Below are positions 52,283 through 64,000 of a stretch of DNA of 64,000 nt, piece by piece; positions within the stretch are counted from its first letter, which is position 1, and the number at the start of each line of letters is the position of its first letter. A model generated the notes under the pieces. The model was not told the DNA's origin, did no database searches, and worked only from the letters and a program-made list of their open reading frames with translations. The DNA comes from Tanypteryx hageni. Its lineage: Eukaryota; Arthropoda; Insecta; Odonata; Petaluridae. Made by a program: the position numbers and the translations under genes. The stretch lies in NCBI GenBank assembly GCA_028673005.1, contig CM054118.1, positions 91,488,858 to 91,552,857 of the forward strand, in the 5' to 3' direction.

Positions 52283-55200
52283 AACGAAATTTGCACCACT
52301 TCCCAACAACACAACAGACGCTGATTCAAATCCGTGGTAAACGTTAGAACGCGCTGGAACCAGCATAAGCGCGCGCTAACATGCTAACATCGCGTAAGCT
52401 ACCTACTTCTCCAATTCCCGTACTTTTCCTCCAACGGTCCCAGTTTTGCTATCCGAGTGCCGACCCCGTGACTAGTAGCGCCTCTAGCGGCCGAATAATG
52501 GACTATTGTCATAGCATCATGTATTTTATAAAACTATTAATTAAACTGTTAATTTTATTGGTGTATTGGATGTTTAAATAAATTTTTTGTTGAAATGTTT
52601 TTACCATAACAGTTCAACTAACTTACCAACCCGGTGGGGCAGAATACAATATTCCTACGTATTTGGAATGGACTTGATGTGACTACGAAGTACATTATTC
52701 GGGCGCTGTAGGCCTGTAGGCGTTAGTAGTTCTGGCTGTTGAAAAGACAAGGATAGCCGAAATTTATTTCATGGAACTGTCCCGACTTAATATTTCGAAA
52801 ATGCTTGATTTAATGTAAATGCCCCGATTTGATTAAAAAAACTCTGGCAACCCTATTTGCCACCTTTTAGCAAAATTAAATATACACGTTGCCACATATT
52901 GTTCCGGTTTTCCTTATCTGGAACGCGATATATCCCGATTTTCCTCAAAATCTGGACACCCCCTCAAGCATTTTCCCTTAGATTCCCTTTTATATAAAAT
53001 GTAGTTAACCAATAGAAATGGGAAATTAGGTTCTTTTCAATATCCAATTTTGTAGACGCATTTGAAGTTTCAACAATATTTTATAACTAGTTTTACAGTA
53101 ATAAAATTAATGGCTTCACTGATGGATATTCATGTTGTGATAACAATGAAAACATTGTTCTTTAATTTGAGTAGATATGTGGTTACAGCGGCAAATCCCG
53201 CTTCAGGTAGGTATATGTACCTGACCATGCCGACTCACCGTTGTAGCTATGGTACTATGTACTATAGTAGTACCATGGTTGTAGCTCGTGTTGTAGTTAC
53301 ATAAATTTCCCGAAAAATCGCTTTTTTAATTTTAATTTCCATCCCAAATAAAAATACCTTTCAACCATGAGAATAGATAGTCTGATAATTACTTATAATT
53401 CGATATTAAGGTAAGCGTAACGAAGCATATTTCAAGACCAAAAGATATCACCTGTAAACTTTCTAGTCTTTCGACGCTTCCATTTTTTTTTTTCGTTTTT
53501 CCTGGTTTTCGTAAACAGGCACGGAAGCGTTCACATGCTGCACCAGATCCCTTCGTCAAGGGGGGGCCTAAAACATTTTTCTAAATTTAGTATTAGCATT
53601 TCCGCCAACCATACAGTTTTAAGGATCATCTTCTAGCGTATCCAACCGCTTTCAACTGACGACTTCTAAATCTAAACCAGCAAATTAGCTCTCCAAAGTC
53701 ATGAAGGTTCAAACAAACTAAATAAAATAAAACGTACTGTAAGAATTAGTTTACCGATTTTGAATTTTCTGGATCAAGGTAAAACATTTTTAAAATTTGC
53801 ATATTGAAGAGCAAAACAAATATAAATGCAGGTACACGCTATATATGCCACCATTTTTCAAAGCAGTTATTATAGTAACTGTTCTGCAAAAAACATGGTT
53901 TCCTTTTATTCACCGTTAAGTAATGTTTTGTTGCAATACATAATTCAATCTCGTCATAACATGCAACGAATTCAAGATATGATCGTATTGAATAATTAAA
54001 CTTATTTTCATATCAGTTGTGGCCTTTCAAAATATTTTCCACCCGGGCCCCTTTCGGTGGAAGACCACATAAGATCATCTCTGCGTTTCCCTGATTCTTG
54101 TAGGCGTTCGCCTACGCGCACTACGTTTAACGCGACCTGCACCTGGCGAAATCGACTTAAGATAAATGTGTGGGTTGAGATGAAAAATCCACAAAGGAGT
54201 ATTTTTCTATTTTGTCTTTTTTGGAGAAAATATACCAAGATGTTTAGATAACTGGAAATTACATATTCTACAGTAAAATAACTCGGAATAGCTGAGTATG
54301 AACGAATCGAACAACTCGAATACGTTTCCATGTTACATTATAAATTCCGCGAGCTTTTCTTCTACGAAAACAATTTAGTTAGGGATATTTATTCAGTGTT
54401 CAACGAGATTCTAAATTTGACGACCTATCTTTGGTTAAAATTTAGTTGTTAAAAATGTAATCATATGAAAACAAAATCGTGCTTTTAATGTTTTAGATCT
54501 AAAGCGAGCCTTAAGCCTTGACCTCCTGATAGGGGCGTAGTCAGGGTTCGCCCACACGAGCCTAATTCCAAATATGGACCCACCTTCAATATGCATGCGC
54601 CTCCGCTTTCCTTCAACCAAGTTCTACCCACACCACAAAAACCCTTGCTACACTCCAACTTTCACGAGACCGCCGAGTCCAAAGGCGATGTTCAAATGCC
54701 TAGGATTTACGAAGATTATCCAGCACCACTTTATGCTATTCGATAGTAAACCGCAGTACGTTTTAAAGCTAAAAACCTATCTTCAGAGGTATAACCGAAT
54801 GTATTTCTATAAGGAATGTAGTAACGGATTGGTCATTTTAGGGCAACGAGGTCATACGCCTCTCCTTTTTCGAAGGGTTAAAAGGAACATAAGGTAGATC
54901 TATGCACCAAAGAATGTTGCATAACAAACGAAGAAAATGGTTTAAAAACATATTAAATAGATCTCCATAAAATTATATTTCTTCAAGCTTTCAATTTAAT
55001 GTCAATCAAAATAATTTGAATTAACCAAGATCTCCATCTTAACACTAAGCATATTTACCGTAAAACAAATTTAATGCAAGGAAAAACAATATCATGCTCT
55101 TGTTAATAAAACTCGGTGATTCGAAAATTACAAACGAGAGATTTTTTGATTTGCAGAAAAATTAAAAAATCTTACGAAACAAAAAAATATTTTTATTCAT

Positions 55201-55734
55201 AGTCCTGAAAACTTGAATGTCTTCTATTTCTAAGATCAACTATGACCACCCCATTCCAATAACTTATGTCAAACGAAATGGAGAATAGCTCCATTATCTC
55301 TACGCCTACACACCCACCGAATAAAGGAGGAGATCCATATTAGGTTGTTTTACGTAAATGGAATCTTTACATACAAATCAATTCACAACATAATTTACTT
55401 ATATTTACTTGAACAGTATAACGAGTATAACTAACGGAAGTTTTGCGATACTTACTTCATTATTTCGATCTTTTCTTGTTTTGACTAGATATTCGCTTTT
55501 TAGTTGTTACGGTTGTTGCCGCCTACGCTCTCTTCCATTCTTCGTCATTCTTCGACTTCAGGTTTAAGTCGCACATTTTCGTTCGAGCCATTACAGTGGA
55601 GGCATTGTCTATAATGTGATGTAATATAGCTATCTTTATTTCAATCTATCGAAATAACATGATCCAAAGTCTTGGGGAAGGAGTAATTGTGAGATATTAT
55701 GCCCTACGGCATTGATAGTGAGCGAAATTGAACA
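52283..55734. other. Intergenic region, no gene recognised
   Basis: Patches of higher GC near 52330-52500 (next to the THAP gene start), 53500-53570 and 54040-54140 stand out, the first possibly promoter. Open frames at 54008-54331 and 54574-54897 have no family signature. No transposon termini identified. Confidence 0.45.
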
Positions 55735-57425
55735 ATGTCAATTCAGGCATTATTTTCGGGGAAGACCTCTCCAGTTTTAGAGGATTTTAACGAGGGAGCA
55801 GAATTTTTCGACAAGTTTCACAAGGAAAGTAATCATCGAAAATTTGAGGTGATATCAACACATCTTGGACTTAGGTGAGGCGGCCTCCAGTTTGGTCATC
55901 GTAATTTCTTGTATTTTAGATATACCGATGGTCTAGTTTTCTCAAGTTTTTACTGAAATGACTACTCGCATGAAATCTTTGCATGAATTTCTATATTTTT
56001 GCACGTTACTCTTATTAAGTTTAATTTCGTGGAAAGATGTACTAATAAAGTAGAACTAAATGTTTCCACTTCAATCGAATTGGAATTTTGCATAGGGAGT
56101 GTGATTTAATTTGTATTGACATAAGCGTTGATTTGCATGTTTTTAAAGGCGAATTTTGGATAAACTCCTTGCACTTCCGGAGACATACGACAAGTCGGAT
56201 GCTGATGCCAAAACATTGATGAAATTGGGCAATCGCGACTTCAACTCAGAGAATTTTACAGCAAGTTACAAAACATACTGTCATGCTATTACATACGCAA
56301 CTGGGGAATATTTGCTCCATTCCCTTGATGCCAGATCATCGGTGCTTTTAAATTTAGGTCTTTATAAGGTAAGATTTAATATTTCCATTCCATGTTAAAA
56401 ATTTTTTGGATAAGTTTATAATTAAAAATGATTGTATTACGGCTATAATGTTATTTATCTCGAAGACCTTATTTGTAAAATGAAAGATGATGGAACAAAA
56501 TTTTATTTATTTTAAATAATTTGGATTGTCATAAGTTGAAATGGTGGGAAAATAGAAAATGGTGCTTTTACAAATTTGGAAGGCCGTGATATTTTCAGAA
56601 ACGAAGTGATCGAAGTACTTTTGTGCGGTCTCCTTTCAATAAAGAGCCTGGAGCCCCTTTAGCTTCGTGATTTTCTGCAGTAAAATAATCGGTCATGCAA
56701 AGAAATCTATGGACCACTTTGGGGAGTGGCTTGAGCATTATTTGTAGTCTGCGTCGTATATTAAGCATTGGTTTTCTTTAATGTTCCAAAAGATGGAATT
56801 TACCTAAGGGTATAGTGTGGGCGATCAGGTAACCAGCAAATATTAAAACGTTTTTCCTTTGAATTGAATTCAAACCACATATAATTATTTCAGATGCCAC
56901 AACAATGACAAACTTTTTCGCTTTAGAATACTTGGAGAATACTCTTAAACTATTATTTATTATTAGGTAATTTTTTAATGTGGTTTAAGTTCAAATGAAA
57001 ACATCAGATTTTTTACGTGTACTCTGGTATCTTTCATCACTTATCAATAGCTCATTTTTAGTTTTTGTACAAAAATTTACACAATATTCAAAATGTTTTG
57101 TATTTATTTTTCTAAAACAATTTGAGCCTGCTACATGGAATTCTATTCCAGAAGATAATGTCAAGTACCAACTTTTTCATGTTCATCTCTCAGAATTGAA
57201 GCCTAATAGCAATGTTTTATTGTTTTCATATTATTTTGCAGGAGTGTATTGTAGATATCAAAATGGCCTTAGAAAAGGAATGTTCCAATGAGCTTAAATG
57301 TGTTCTATACAAGAGGTTGGGGTTATGTCTGACAAATTTAAAGCAGTATAGAGAGGCTCTTGAGGCTTTTAGAAATTCTGATGCTGTCTTGCAAAATATG
57401 AAAGGTGTATCAATGGAATTGAAGC
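55735..57425 (+). CDS. SMYD4-like protein, 5' part (TPR region)
   Basis: Exons 55735-55874, 56149-56368 and 57242-57425 join in frame with GT-AG borders to about 181 codons and remain open at the 3' end. The start MSIQALFSGKTS follows an AT-rich leader. The product contains a tetratricopeptide-type run: KLGNRDFNSENFTASYKTYC, YATGEYLLHSLDARSSVLLN, LYKECIVDIKMALEK and RLGLCLTNLKQYREALEAF. This layout matches the N-terminal TPR segment of SMYD4-type SET/MYND proteins. The MYND finger and SET domain are not in the window, so the next intron would exceed 6.5 kb. Another TPR protein is possible. Confidence 0.65.
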
Positions 57426-58490
57426 GTAAGTAGTGCTTTGTTATTATCAATTTTCTATTTTAACTTTAAATTTAATGGACGCTTTCTCTGCGGGACTGGG
57501 TACCGGCAACACTTTTCTGTTTTTTGCATTTTTAGTGTTATTTGTTTTAAAATGTTGGGAAAAATGTTTAAATAACTTTTGGTGCAATTCAAAGCAAAAA
57601 AATGTTAGAACACGCTGGTGCGTCCTCTGCACTACATAGCAATTTTAGGCAAACGCCCATTACATAAATTCATCAGTTCAGTTATCCAGGTGATAAATCT
57701 TTGTTCAAATCAGTATAACTATCTTGTAAATCCTCCAAGAATAGTTTGCTATGGAATATAATCTGGACACTAATTTTAGCAGTGAATCTGCTATTGCTGA
57801 AAATAAAGTTGTTTCACAAAATTAATTGCAGAAGGCGAAAAAATGGTGCACTGAAAAACGACTGTTATTCCTCTGAAGGTAACTGATGTAACTGAGGGCA
57901 GGGAGGAGTTTTCAGAGCCTTATCTCCGAGCAGAGAGTTTTCCCCACTAATTGAAAAGAACTCGTAATGGGACGCACCGGTGCGTCTTCCGCACTGAACG
58001 TGTTAATTTTGCTTGGTTCTTGTTTTCTTACATATTTTACTTTGTGTGTGTGTAAGATAATCCGTAAATTTGAGAGTTTGGAGTAATTAAATGTAACTTA
58101 ATTATATGTAATTTAATTATAGTTGGGTCTCTATTTTTCAAGTCAAATTTTTTAAAAGTGCACTTAACATAAAAATTTAGCTGGCCATCTAGGAAACTGT
58201 TATCCCAGCTATTCCTTTAAATTATTATTCACTCTTATTTTGTCTGCTGATTGACTTTTAGAATACACAATGGATTTTATTATGGATACAATTTTTAACA
58301 AGTTGTTTTGTGTGGAACATGTATAATTGTGATAAGCACCTAGTTCATTGATAGGGAGGTTTTTCATCAAAAGATTTTCTTGGTACATTGCTAAGAAAAT
58401 ATGAGGAGCTATTAGACCTCATTTACTTGACAGAATTGTGGCAAAATGCATCTATTATGCGCTGATTTTATAAATTTTTAATTTTTAGAT
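57426..58490. other. Intron sequence with piggyBac-like repeat remnants
   Basis: GGTGCGTCCTCTGCACT (about 57615) and GGTGCGTCTTCCGCACT (about 57980) are direct repeats. The second lies in a perfect palindrome GACGCACCGGTGCGTC, followed by AACGTGTTAA. This resembles one end of a TTAA-type MITE whose other end is unclear. Confidence 0.35.
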
Positions 58491-58925
58491 AGTATGGTAG
58501 AACCCCTATTGTCCGACATAAACTGGACTGAAGGATGGTCAGATAATGGAAATGTCGGATAATACGGGATACTATTGAAAAATCAGGTACAAATATCTAT
58601 AAACTCATTTTATTACTGATTCCAACAAAAACGCAATACAGCCATCCAATAAAAAACTATATCACAAACAAAATAGCATTTATAATAATTTTGTGAATAA
58701 AACTTCATTTTTTAAAGTAGTGAGTGACTGGGATTTGTTACTTGACTAAAAAAACAGCTTTGAAAATTTTCAGAGCTTATCCATGCATTTTTCTTTTGAC
58801 TGCAATACCAAAATCAGCAATGCTGTAGGAGCTATATTTATATACATTCTTAAAAACTCTTATATTCATCATGTCAAATAAAACAATGTCGGATAATCGA
58901 AGGTCTGATAATCAGGGTTTTACTG
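58491..58925. mobile_element. Tigger-type MITE (~435 bp)
   Basis: The left end AGTATGGTAGAACCCCTATT and the right end (reverse complement CAGTAAAACCCTGATTATCA) are similar, followed by ATGTCGGATAAT words at both ends. TA follows the right end. No coding capacity. Confidence 0.6.
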
Positions 58926-59053
58926 TAGTTTTAAAATTAATTACCTAATTTGGATTAAATAAAATTTTGCTGGTGTCTGCTTGGCAGTAACATTCCTCAT
59001 CATCTCATTATAATAACAATTGGAACTATTTCTACCGGGTTGGCCAACCGGTC

Positions 59054-59079
59054 AAAATTTGGTCAATTGACCAAATTTT
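59054..59079. repeat. Perfect 26-bp palindrome
   Basis: AAAATTTGGTCAA joined directly to its complement, preceded by GGGTTGGCCAACCGGT, itself nearly palindromic. Possibly a transposon end. Confidence 0.85.
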
Positions 59080-60190
59080 TGACATTGCCTTTTTTATTGA
59101 TCAAAAATACATGCAGGTTTCTAGTTGCCATTCTGGACCTGTTAAGGCAAAACTTGATGTGTCACTTAACAAATGTAGATGATATTAAACTCATACTATG
59201 GACTTGGAATATTTTCTGGTTAGATATCAAAAGTTGGGCAAGTTGGGGCTATGAAAATTAATTCTTAAGAAGGGATTAGAATTTTGAAGCAATGTCTGAC
59301 AAGGGAAGAATAAAAAGTAAACTAGAGCAATATTTTAACACAGTGCGTACCAGATGTAATTCCCCATACTATGCTTGTTTTCCGGGCATTTTTTGTAATC
59401 CCAAAAATTTCATGCATTAAATTGGAAAAATAAGCATAATTTGATTCACCATTCTTTTATTTTCCTGAAAATTGCTTTGTAGGATCCTGAATACATCTAG
59501 TACTTTTTTAGGGTATGATATTTTTTAAACGGCTACCTTTACGCAGAGTAGCTCCACTGAATTTACATAAATATCGTGTTTCGTTTTTTTTGTGAACGGA
59601 ACATGCACCGTAATTTCTAGTTGTATATACATCTGAGTCACTTGAATTTTTATCTGAACTATATGAATATCCGCTGTTCACACTGGGACAATCTGACAAA
59701 CACACAATTCGTTTAAAATATTGCCTTCACAAAGATAGCAATGCTTTTCACTGTGCTCATGATGGAAACTGTAAATGAAAACTAGGATATTCAAAAGACA
59801 AATGATTAACTAAATCTGCTATGAAAATGGAAAAAATGCAACTGAAAGAATCCCCAACGCATTAGCCAAGTATACAAATAGCGATGGATTTATTGGAAAA
59901 AAATTTCCCAAGAGATTTTTTTCTTTTGTTGGTAAGTCTCTTCCTCCTCCTCAGATAAAGACAGTGTGCCTACAGCAATGAAAGAATAGTGTAACTCATA
60001 CTAGATGTTCCCCTACTTATACATGCAAATTCATCTTTGGCAAGTGATATGGGCTCCACAGCATCTCAGCAGCATTCAGTTTCCAGCCTTTCTTCTTTAT
60101 CAAGTTATACTTTTAAAAAGCCAGAATTGTTAGGATTTTTGGACAGAATGAGTCAGGGTGTTTGCTAAAGCTATGTATGCAAGTAATTTC
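59080..60190. other. Intergenic/intronic sequence, nothing certain
   Basis: The minus-strand frame 59705-59508 has Ser/Asp-rich sequence and CSVHKKNETRYLC, weakly like a piggyBac C-terminal Cys region, but too short to assign. Confidence 0.3.
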
Positions 60191-60890
60191 CCGGTTCACA
60201 TTATAGAAAATCCCTGTATTGCAGAAGTCTTTGGTAAATTGCGCCCAATTTGTACTCGACCAGTAAGAAAACACTTGGCTGAACATTTTCTTGGTGATGA
60301 TGCTTATGATGAAATACACTAAACATTGCTAGTGTTATTGAAGAGGCATATCATATTTCTATTGTTTCAGATGGTTGGAGCAATGTTTGAAATGGTGTCA
60401 TTAATTTCATGGTAGCATCTCAACTGTTATTCTACAAATTTTTAAACATCACCACACAGCAGAGTATGTAGCACTTCAGTTTGAAACTGTTATTGAAGAA
60501 CTAGGCTCCAATAGAGTATTTTCCATTGTGACTGATAATGCAGCATACATGAGATGTGCATGGAATATTGTGCAGAAAAAATATTCTCATATATTGCTTT
60601 ACAGTTGCTCTGCTCACACATTACAGCTCTTTATTCATTATCAAGAATGTATTCGGTCATTTGAATCCCACAATTCAAAAATTGTCAAATTTTTCAAAAA
60701 CAAACATGTTTCAGATGCTGTACTTCTTTGATGCCATATACAGCACAATATAAATTCAACATTGAGCATGCTTTGTCTTACACATTGGGCACCAGTGGTA
60801 CTGTGTTTACAGAAACTTCAACTGTGTAAGAAAGCTTTGCAGTCAGCTATAGTCAAGGATGGTATTTCTAGCATCTGTTCACATGACATT

Positions 60891-61140
60891 ACATCTACAT
60901 CTACAGTTTACCCTGCAAGCCACCGCAAGGGTGTGTGGCAGGGGGTGTATTAACACCAAGGGGAAAACTCCAAAATTAGGCCTTGGTTTACCCCCTACGC
61001 GAGGTTACTTTTGATCGCAAGTTTTATTCTGCTCAGCTATCGTTCCAGGGAAAAATGAGCCTTTGTATCTCTCTGTCCTACAGGCTATCTCTCTTATTTT
61101 ACGAGGATGGTCCATTCTACCGATTAGAAGTGACAAATGA
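60891..61140 (+). repeat. Dispersed repeat with 'ccctgcaagccaccgcaagg' head
   Basis: It begins with repeated ACATCT words, then CCCTGCAAGCCACCGCAAGG and GTGTGTGGCAGGGGGTGTAT. A 40-base part is identical to the minus strand at 26775-26814. I recall similar sequences in other arthropod genomes, which should be verified. It interrupts the hAT remnant. Confidence 0.6.
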
Positions 61141-61149
61141 TGTCTTTTG

Positions 61150-61331
61150 GGTACGAAATGAAATTTTTTAGATATGTGGCGTACTGGAAAATGTGTGGGC
61201 TTCCCCCCACCAAAACAAAATTGAAGTCCCGGAAAAATAATTTAAGGGCCTCAAGAAAAAAAATATGGGCCCACTTTAGCCATGGGCCCCACCACCGTGC
61301 AGGGGCTGCAGGGGTGTCTGCTCTGCCACTG
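61150..61331 (-). repeat. hAT-type end inside the insertion
   Basis: The reverse complement begins CAGTGGCAGAGCAGACACCC and continues with a GGGGCCCATGG tract, a hAT-type terminus. Confidence 0.4.
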
Positions 61332-62142
61332 GTTGCTACCCTTTTCTGAAGCAATACAGAAAGTTGAAGATGTCAAATGTACACTGACAGATTTTAAGTC
61401 TGAGTTCATGAATATTCAGGACCACATAAATGACAAATGCAGCTGAGGAAAAACTGGTAAAAGAAACGTTAGAAAAACACAAGTGCCAAGAAATCACTGA
61501 TGTGCACAGTACAGCACATTTTTTAGATCCCTGATATCAAGGTGATATACTGAAAAATGAAGAGTTTGATGGAGCATTCAAATTAATACTAAATTTGGCC
61601 AAATTTAGAAATTTTTCTGACAGCAATTCCATTTTAGATGATATAGTTAATTTCAACGTAAGAAGTGACACTTTCAACAAAAATGATATGGAATGAAGTT
61701 GAGTCTATTAATGCAGGTCAAATTACACCACCAAACTGGTGGAAGGGTCTCTGCCCTTCCAGTTGACTAGTGGAAATTACTGACCTCTCCCAGCTCTGCT
61801 GGTCAGTTTAGGGAAACATCCATACCAAAAACACAAACAAACTCAAGGTGGAAATAGCTGGGAAGTTGGCAACAGTTTATCATAATCTCATACTCAGAAA
61901 ATATATTTCTGAAAAGGATGAAGATTTGTTTACATATTCAGAAAAAATTCTTCTAAACTGAGGTGATCGAATTTCCTCCTTTGGGAAGGACAGTCCTTTT
62001 TCAAACATTGTCTTCCTTAAACATTGTGTCCTCCTTTTTGAATGTTCTCCTGTTGTCAACCTTCCTTTGACTGATAAAAACAAATTACATGTAATTTTAG
62101 TAGATTGTTTGCCTCTACATGTAGAAATTACATCATGTTAAC

Positions 62143-62418
62143 TGCCCCTGCATATGCCTCTGAGTATTGCTGATGCTTGTTTTGTTAGCTTTTTCATTTG
62201 GTCTCAAAGTTACTCGTGTGAAAAGTAAGTTACCTTGTTTACCCATGTAATTGCCTCCATCGCATAATTGCCCCAGATGAACTATGAGGAGGAAATAAAA
62301 CAATTTTTTCTGGTATGGCCACTTTCTTACTATAATGGGAAAACCAGATGTTTTCCCCACCCTTGTTTTAATGTATAGCCCCTCAACGTTGAGTGACATA
62401 CTGAGTACGGCAGGGGCA
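62143..62418. mobile_element. Possible MITE with TGCCCCTGC ends
   Basis: TGCCCCTGC at 62143 and its complement at 62410-62418 enclose 276 bp without a recognised product. Short repeats only; uncertain. Confidence 0.3.
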
Positions 62419-62934
62419 AACTTCATATGCCATCGACCAATGCACTCAATACATCATGGTCATAGCTCAGGTTTTTTATTTTATTTACAGGATGAATTTT
62501 CTTAAATCTGGATAACCTTGATATATTTCAAAAGAGGAACCTTTGTCCTACCTATTTATCGTCATTTTGCTGTTTTTATTGTCTTTCTTATAACATTTAA
62601 TATGCATTAAATTTTGATTGATTTTTCATGTAGCTACGGGAATTGGGGAATCGTGTCTTCTTAATAACCCCTATCCAATGCTGAGACGAACCATATCTCA
62701 ACACGAATGCTACTGCAAACTGAATGGAAATTTTGACTCTGATTATCTGCCCACAAATATCTCTTTTTCTGGGATTTTCTTATGCTTCAGCGATTGAGAG
62801 CTATAAGATGAGGAGAGTCGAGCTATTGTTCGGCTCTTAGGGCCATGTGCTTGCTTTAGCATCAACGAGTAGGAAAAGGTCAAGTGAACCAAGTAAAATG
62901 GAGATTTAAGCGTTAATGAAAAGTGACTTTGAGA

Positions 62935-63989
62935 CAGGGCTGGTTTAAGCAGTATGCAAAACACGCAAGTGCATGGGGCCCAATGGAAAAGGGGGCCCAC
63001 AGAGGGCAGACTCTTTTAGGCATCCAATTAAAGTTTGATTTCAAAGGGCCACCAAGAAGTGCATTACTTGCAATCGCGAATTGCAGGATCACCGTGTGTG
63101 TAGGAAGCAGTGGCAGATTATCGCATAGGTGCATGTGGCACACACCTGGGATCTCGACATTAATGGGGGCCTCAAAACAGTCAAAACTCGATTTTTTGTT
63201 TATTTATGTATTTAGAGGTGAAGGAAAGAGAAATAGGACAAGAACAAAGTCATTTGATGATTCTAGATGCATGGAGAATGATGAAAAGTTTTCTGAAAAC
63301 CTTTGTTCTGCTTTCCGAGTAAACACCAACTATATTATGTTAGATACTCTGATCATGTGCCTCAAACAACGGCATGAAAATTACAAAAAAATAATTGATG
63401 TTTGCATTTCTATGGGATAATCAAGGTTCAAGAGTTGAGTTTGTTAAAATCTATGGGGAAAATGTTGATGAAAATTGTTTGAAAGAAGAATTATTGACGG
63501 CCTTGGCAGAGGGGTGGCTAGCATGTCTGGCTCCCAATGCTAGGGTCGCGGGTTCGAGTCCCGCCTTGGTCATGGTTGTATGTGATTGTCTTTGTTGTTA
63601 TTTCAATATTGTTAAAATCATTATTTATATTTAGTGTAATTGGCCTTGTGCTGTCTCTGAGTTCTTGCTAATAAATAAATAATTAAAACTATGTTTGAAG
63701 TTGATAAATTGGATTTGGTTATGTTGTTAACTAATCTCAAACAAAAAACTATTTCCAAATTTTGAGATTGGATTATGAATATTTGTGTTTGCCCATCTCT
63801 AATACAGAAGGAGAAAGATCATTTTCAAAACTAAAATTAATAAAAAATTATTTAAGAACAACCATGACCCAAAATAGACTTTCAAACCTTGCAATGCTTT
63901 GCATCGAGGCAGATATGGTTGAGGAATTAGATTTAAATGAAATAATTAATCAGTTTGCAGCATCTAAATCACGTAAATTTACACATTAA
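62935..63989 (+). pseudogene. ZMYM-type hAT remnant split by a SINE
   Basis: hAT-type ends occur at 62935 (CAGGGCTGGTTTAAG) and 63108 (CAGTGGCAGATTATCGC). Coding remnants follow: FRVNTNYIMLDTLIMCLKQR at 63320-63375, then after the SINE the C-terminal dimerisation region at 63762-63989 (LDYEYLCLPISNTEGERSFS, KLKLIKNYLRTTMTQNRLSN, ending with a stop). The C-terminal frame is intact for 75 codons. Confidence 0.7.
63500..63680 (+). repeat. tRNA-derived SINE
   Basis: A tRNA-like head holds an A-box-like GTGGCTAGCATGTCTGG and a consensus B box GGTTCGAGTCC, in a perfect T-arm (GCGGG-TTCGAGT-CCCGC, about 63548-63564). An AT-rich body follows, ending in AATAAATAAATAATT. The anticodon arm is imperfect, so it is not a functional tRNA gene. 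Inserted within the hAT remnant. Confidence 0.7.
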
Positions 63990-64000
63990 AATGCCATTTT

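Larger units (their letters stand above)
60190..61700 (+). pseudogene. Decayed hAT transposase, interrupted by other repeats
   Basis: Readable segments in order: ENPCIAEVFGKLRPICTRPV, then TDNAAYMRCAWNIVQKKYSH and LLYSCSAHTLQLFIHYQE, KIVKFFKNKHVSDAVLL and LQKLQLCKKALQSAIVKDGI. After an insertion (about 60890-61340) come EAIQKVEDVKCTLTDFKSEF and FDGAFKLILNLAKFRNFSD. This is the DUF659/RNase-H-like order of hAT transposases. Many stops and shifts; no activity expected. Confidence 0.75.

Noticed and set aside
54574..54897. 107-codon plus-strand open frame
   Set aside because: No recognisable domain, no splice context and an overlapping antisense frame; treated as chance.
63505..63575. Possible functional tRNA gene
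   Set aside because: The T arm is perfect, but the anticodon arm does not fold canonically and a SINE body follows, so it is a tRNA-derived SINE.

Overview
The window is eukaryotic nuclear DNA that is AT-rich, intron-rich and crowded with transposons. Gene structures, intron consensus and repeat content (mariner, piggyBac, hAT, Tigger/pogo, Penelope-like and LINE pieces, plus long TA arrays) suggest an arthropod, most likely an insect with a large repeat-rich genome. That placement is inference; no species can be named from the sequence.

Five host genes are readable. (1) A FAM76 gene on + (251-9738) lacks only its first exon, which should lie just left of base 1. (2) RTN4IP1, a mitochondrial NADPH oxidoreductase, lies on - (12516-22267) and is complete in six exons. 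(3) QRSL1/GatA, subunit A of the mitochondrial glutamyl-tRNA(Gln) amidotransferase, lies on + (22641-47314) and is complete in nine exons. RTN4IP1 and QRSL1 are head to head, their ATGs separated by 373 bp, which is the arrangement I recall for the human pair. (4) A THAP-domain gene lies on - (about 51022-52282). (5) The 5' end of a gene resembling SMYD4 lies on + (55735-57425); its remaining exons lie beyond 64000 or were not recognised.

Most other sequence is intronic or intergenic transposon debris. FAM76 intron 4 holds a pogo-type fragment, a 950-bp MITE, a Penelope-like (PLE) fragment and a decayed IS630/Tc1-type transposase. The RTN4IP1 introns hold a dispersed 650-bp repeat, a hAT MITE with a perfect 8-bp target duplication and a minisatellite foldback. 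QRSL1 introns 6 and 7 (12.3 and 8.6 kb) hold a Tigger MITE, a mariner with its DD34D residues, a Harbinger fragment, a nearly intact ZMYM1-like hAT, several PLE ends on TA arrays, a Tc1-like inverted repeat, an internally deleted piggyBac and a jerky/Tigger fragment. The last 6.5 kb holds two more decayed hATs, one split by a tRNA-derived SINE.

QRSL1 and RTN4IP1 probably share a promoter and both act in mitochondria. The most intriguing non-gene signal is a hammerhead-like core (CTGATGA, short helix, GAAA) repeated in the PLE copies, whose 3' ends abut TA microsatellites. It lacks an evident helix I, so ribozyme activity is only a hypothesis. I found no CRISPR array, no standalone tRNA or rRNA gene, and no clearly new multi-gene system.
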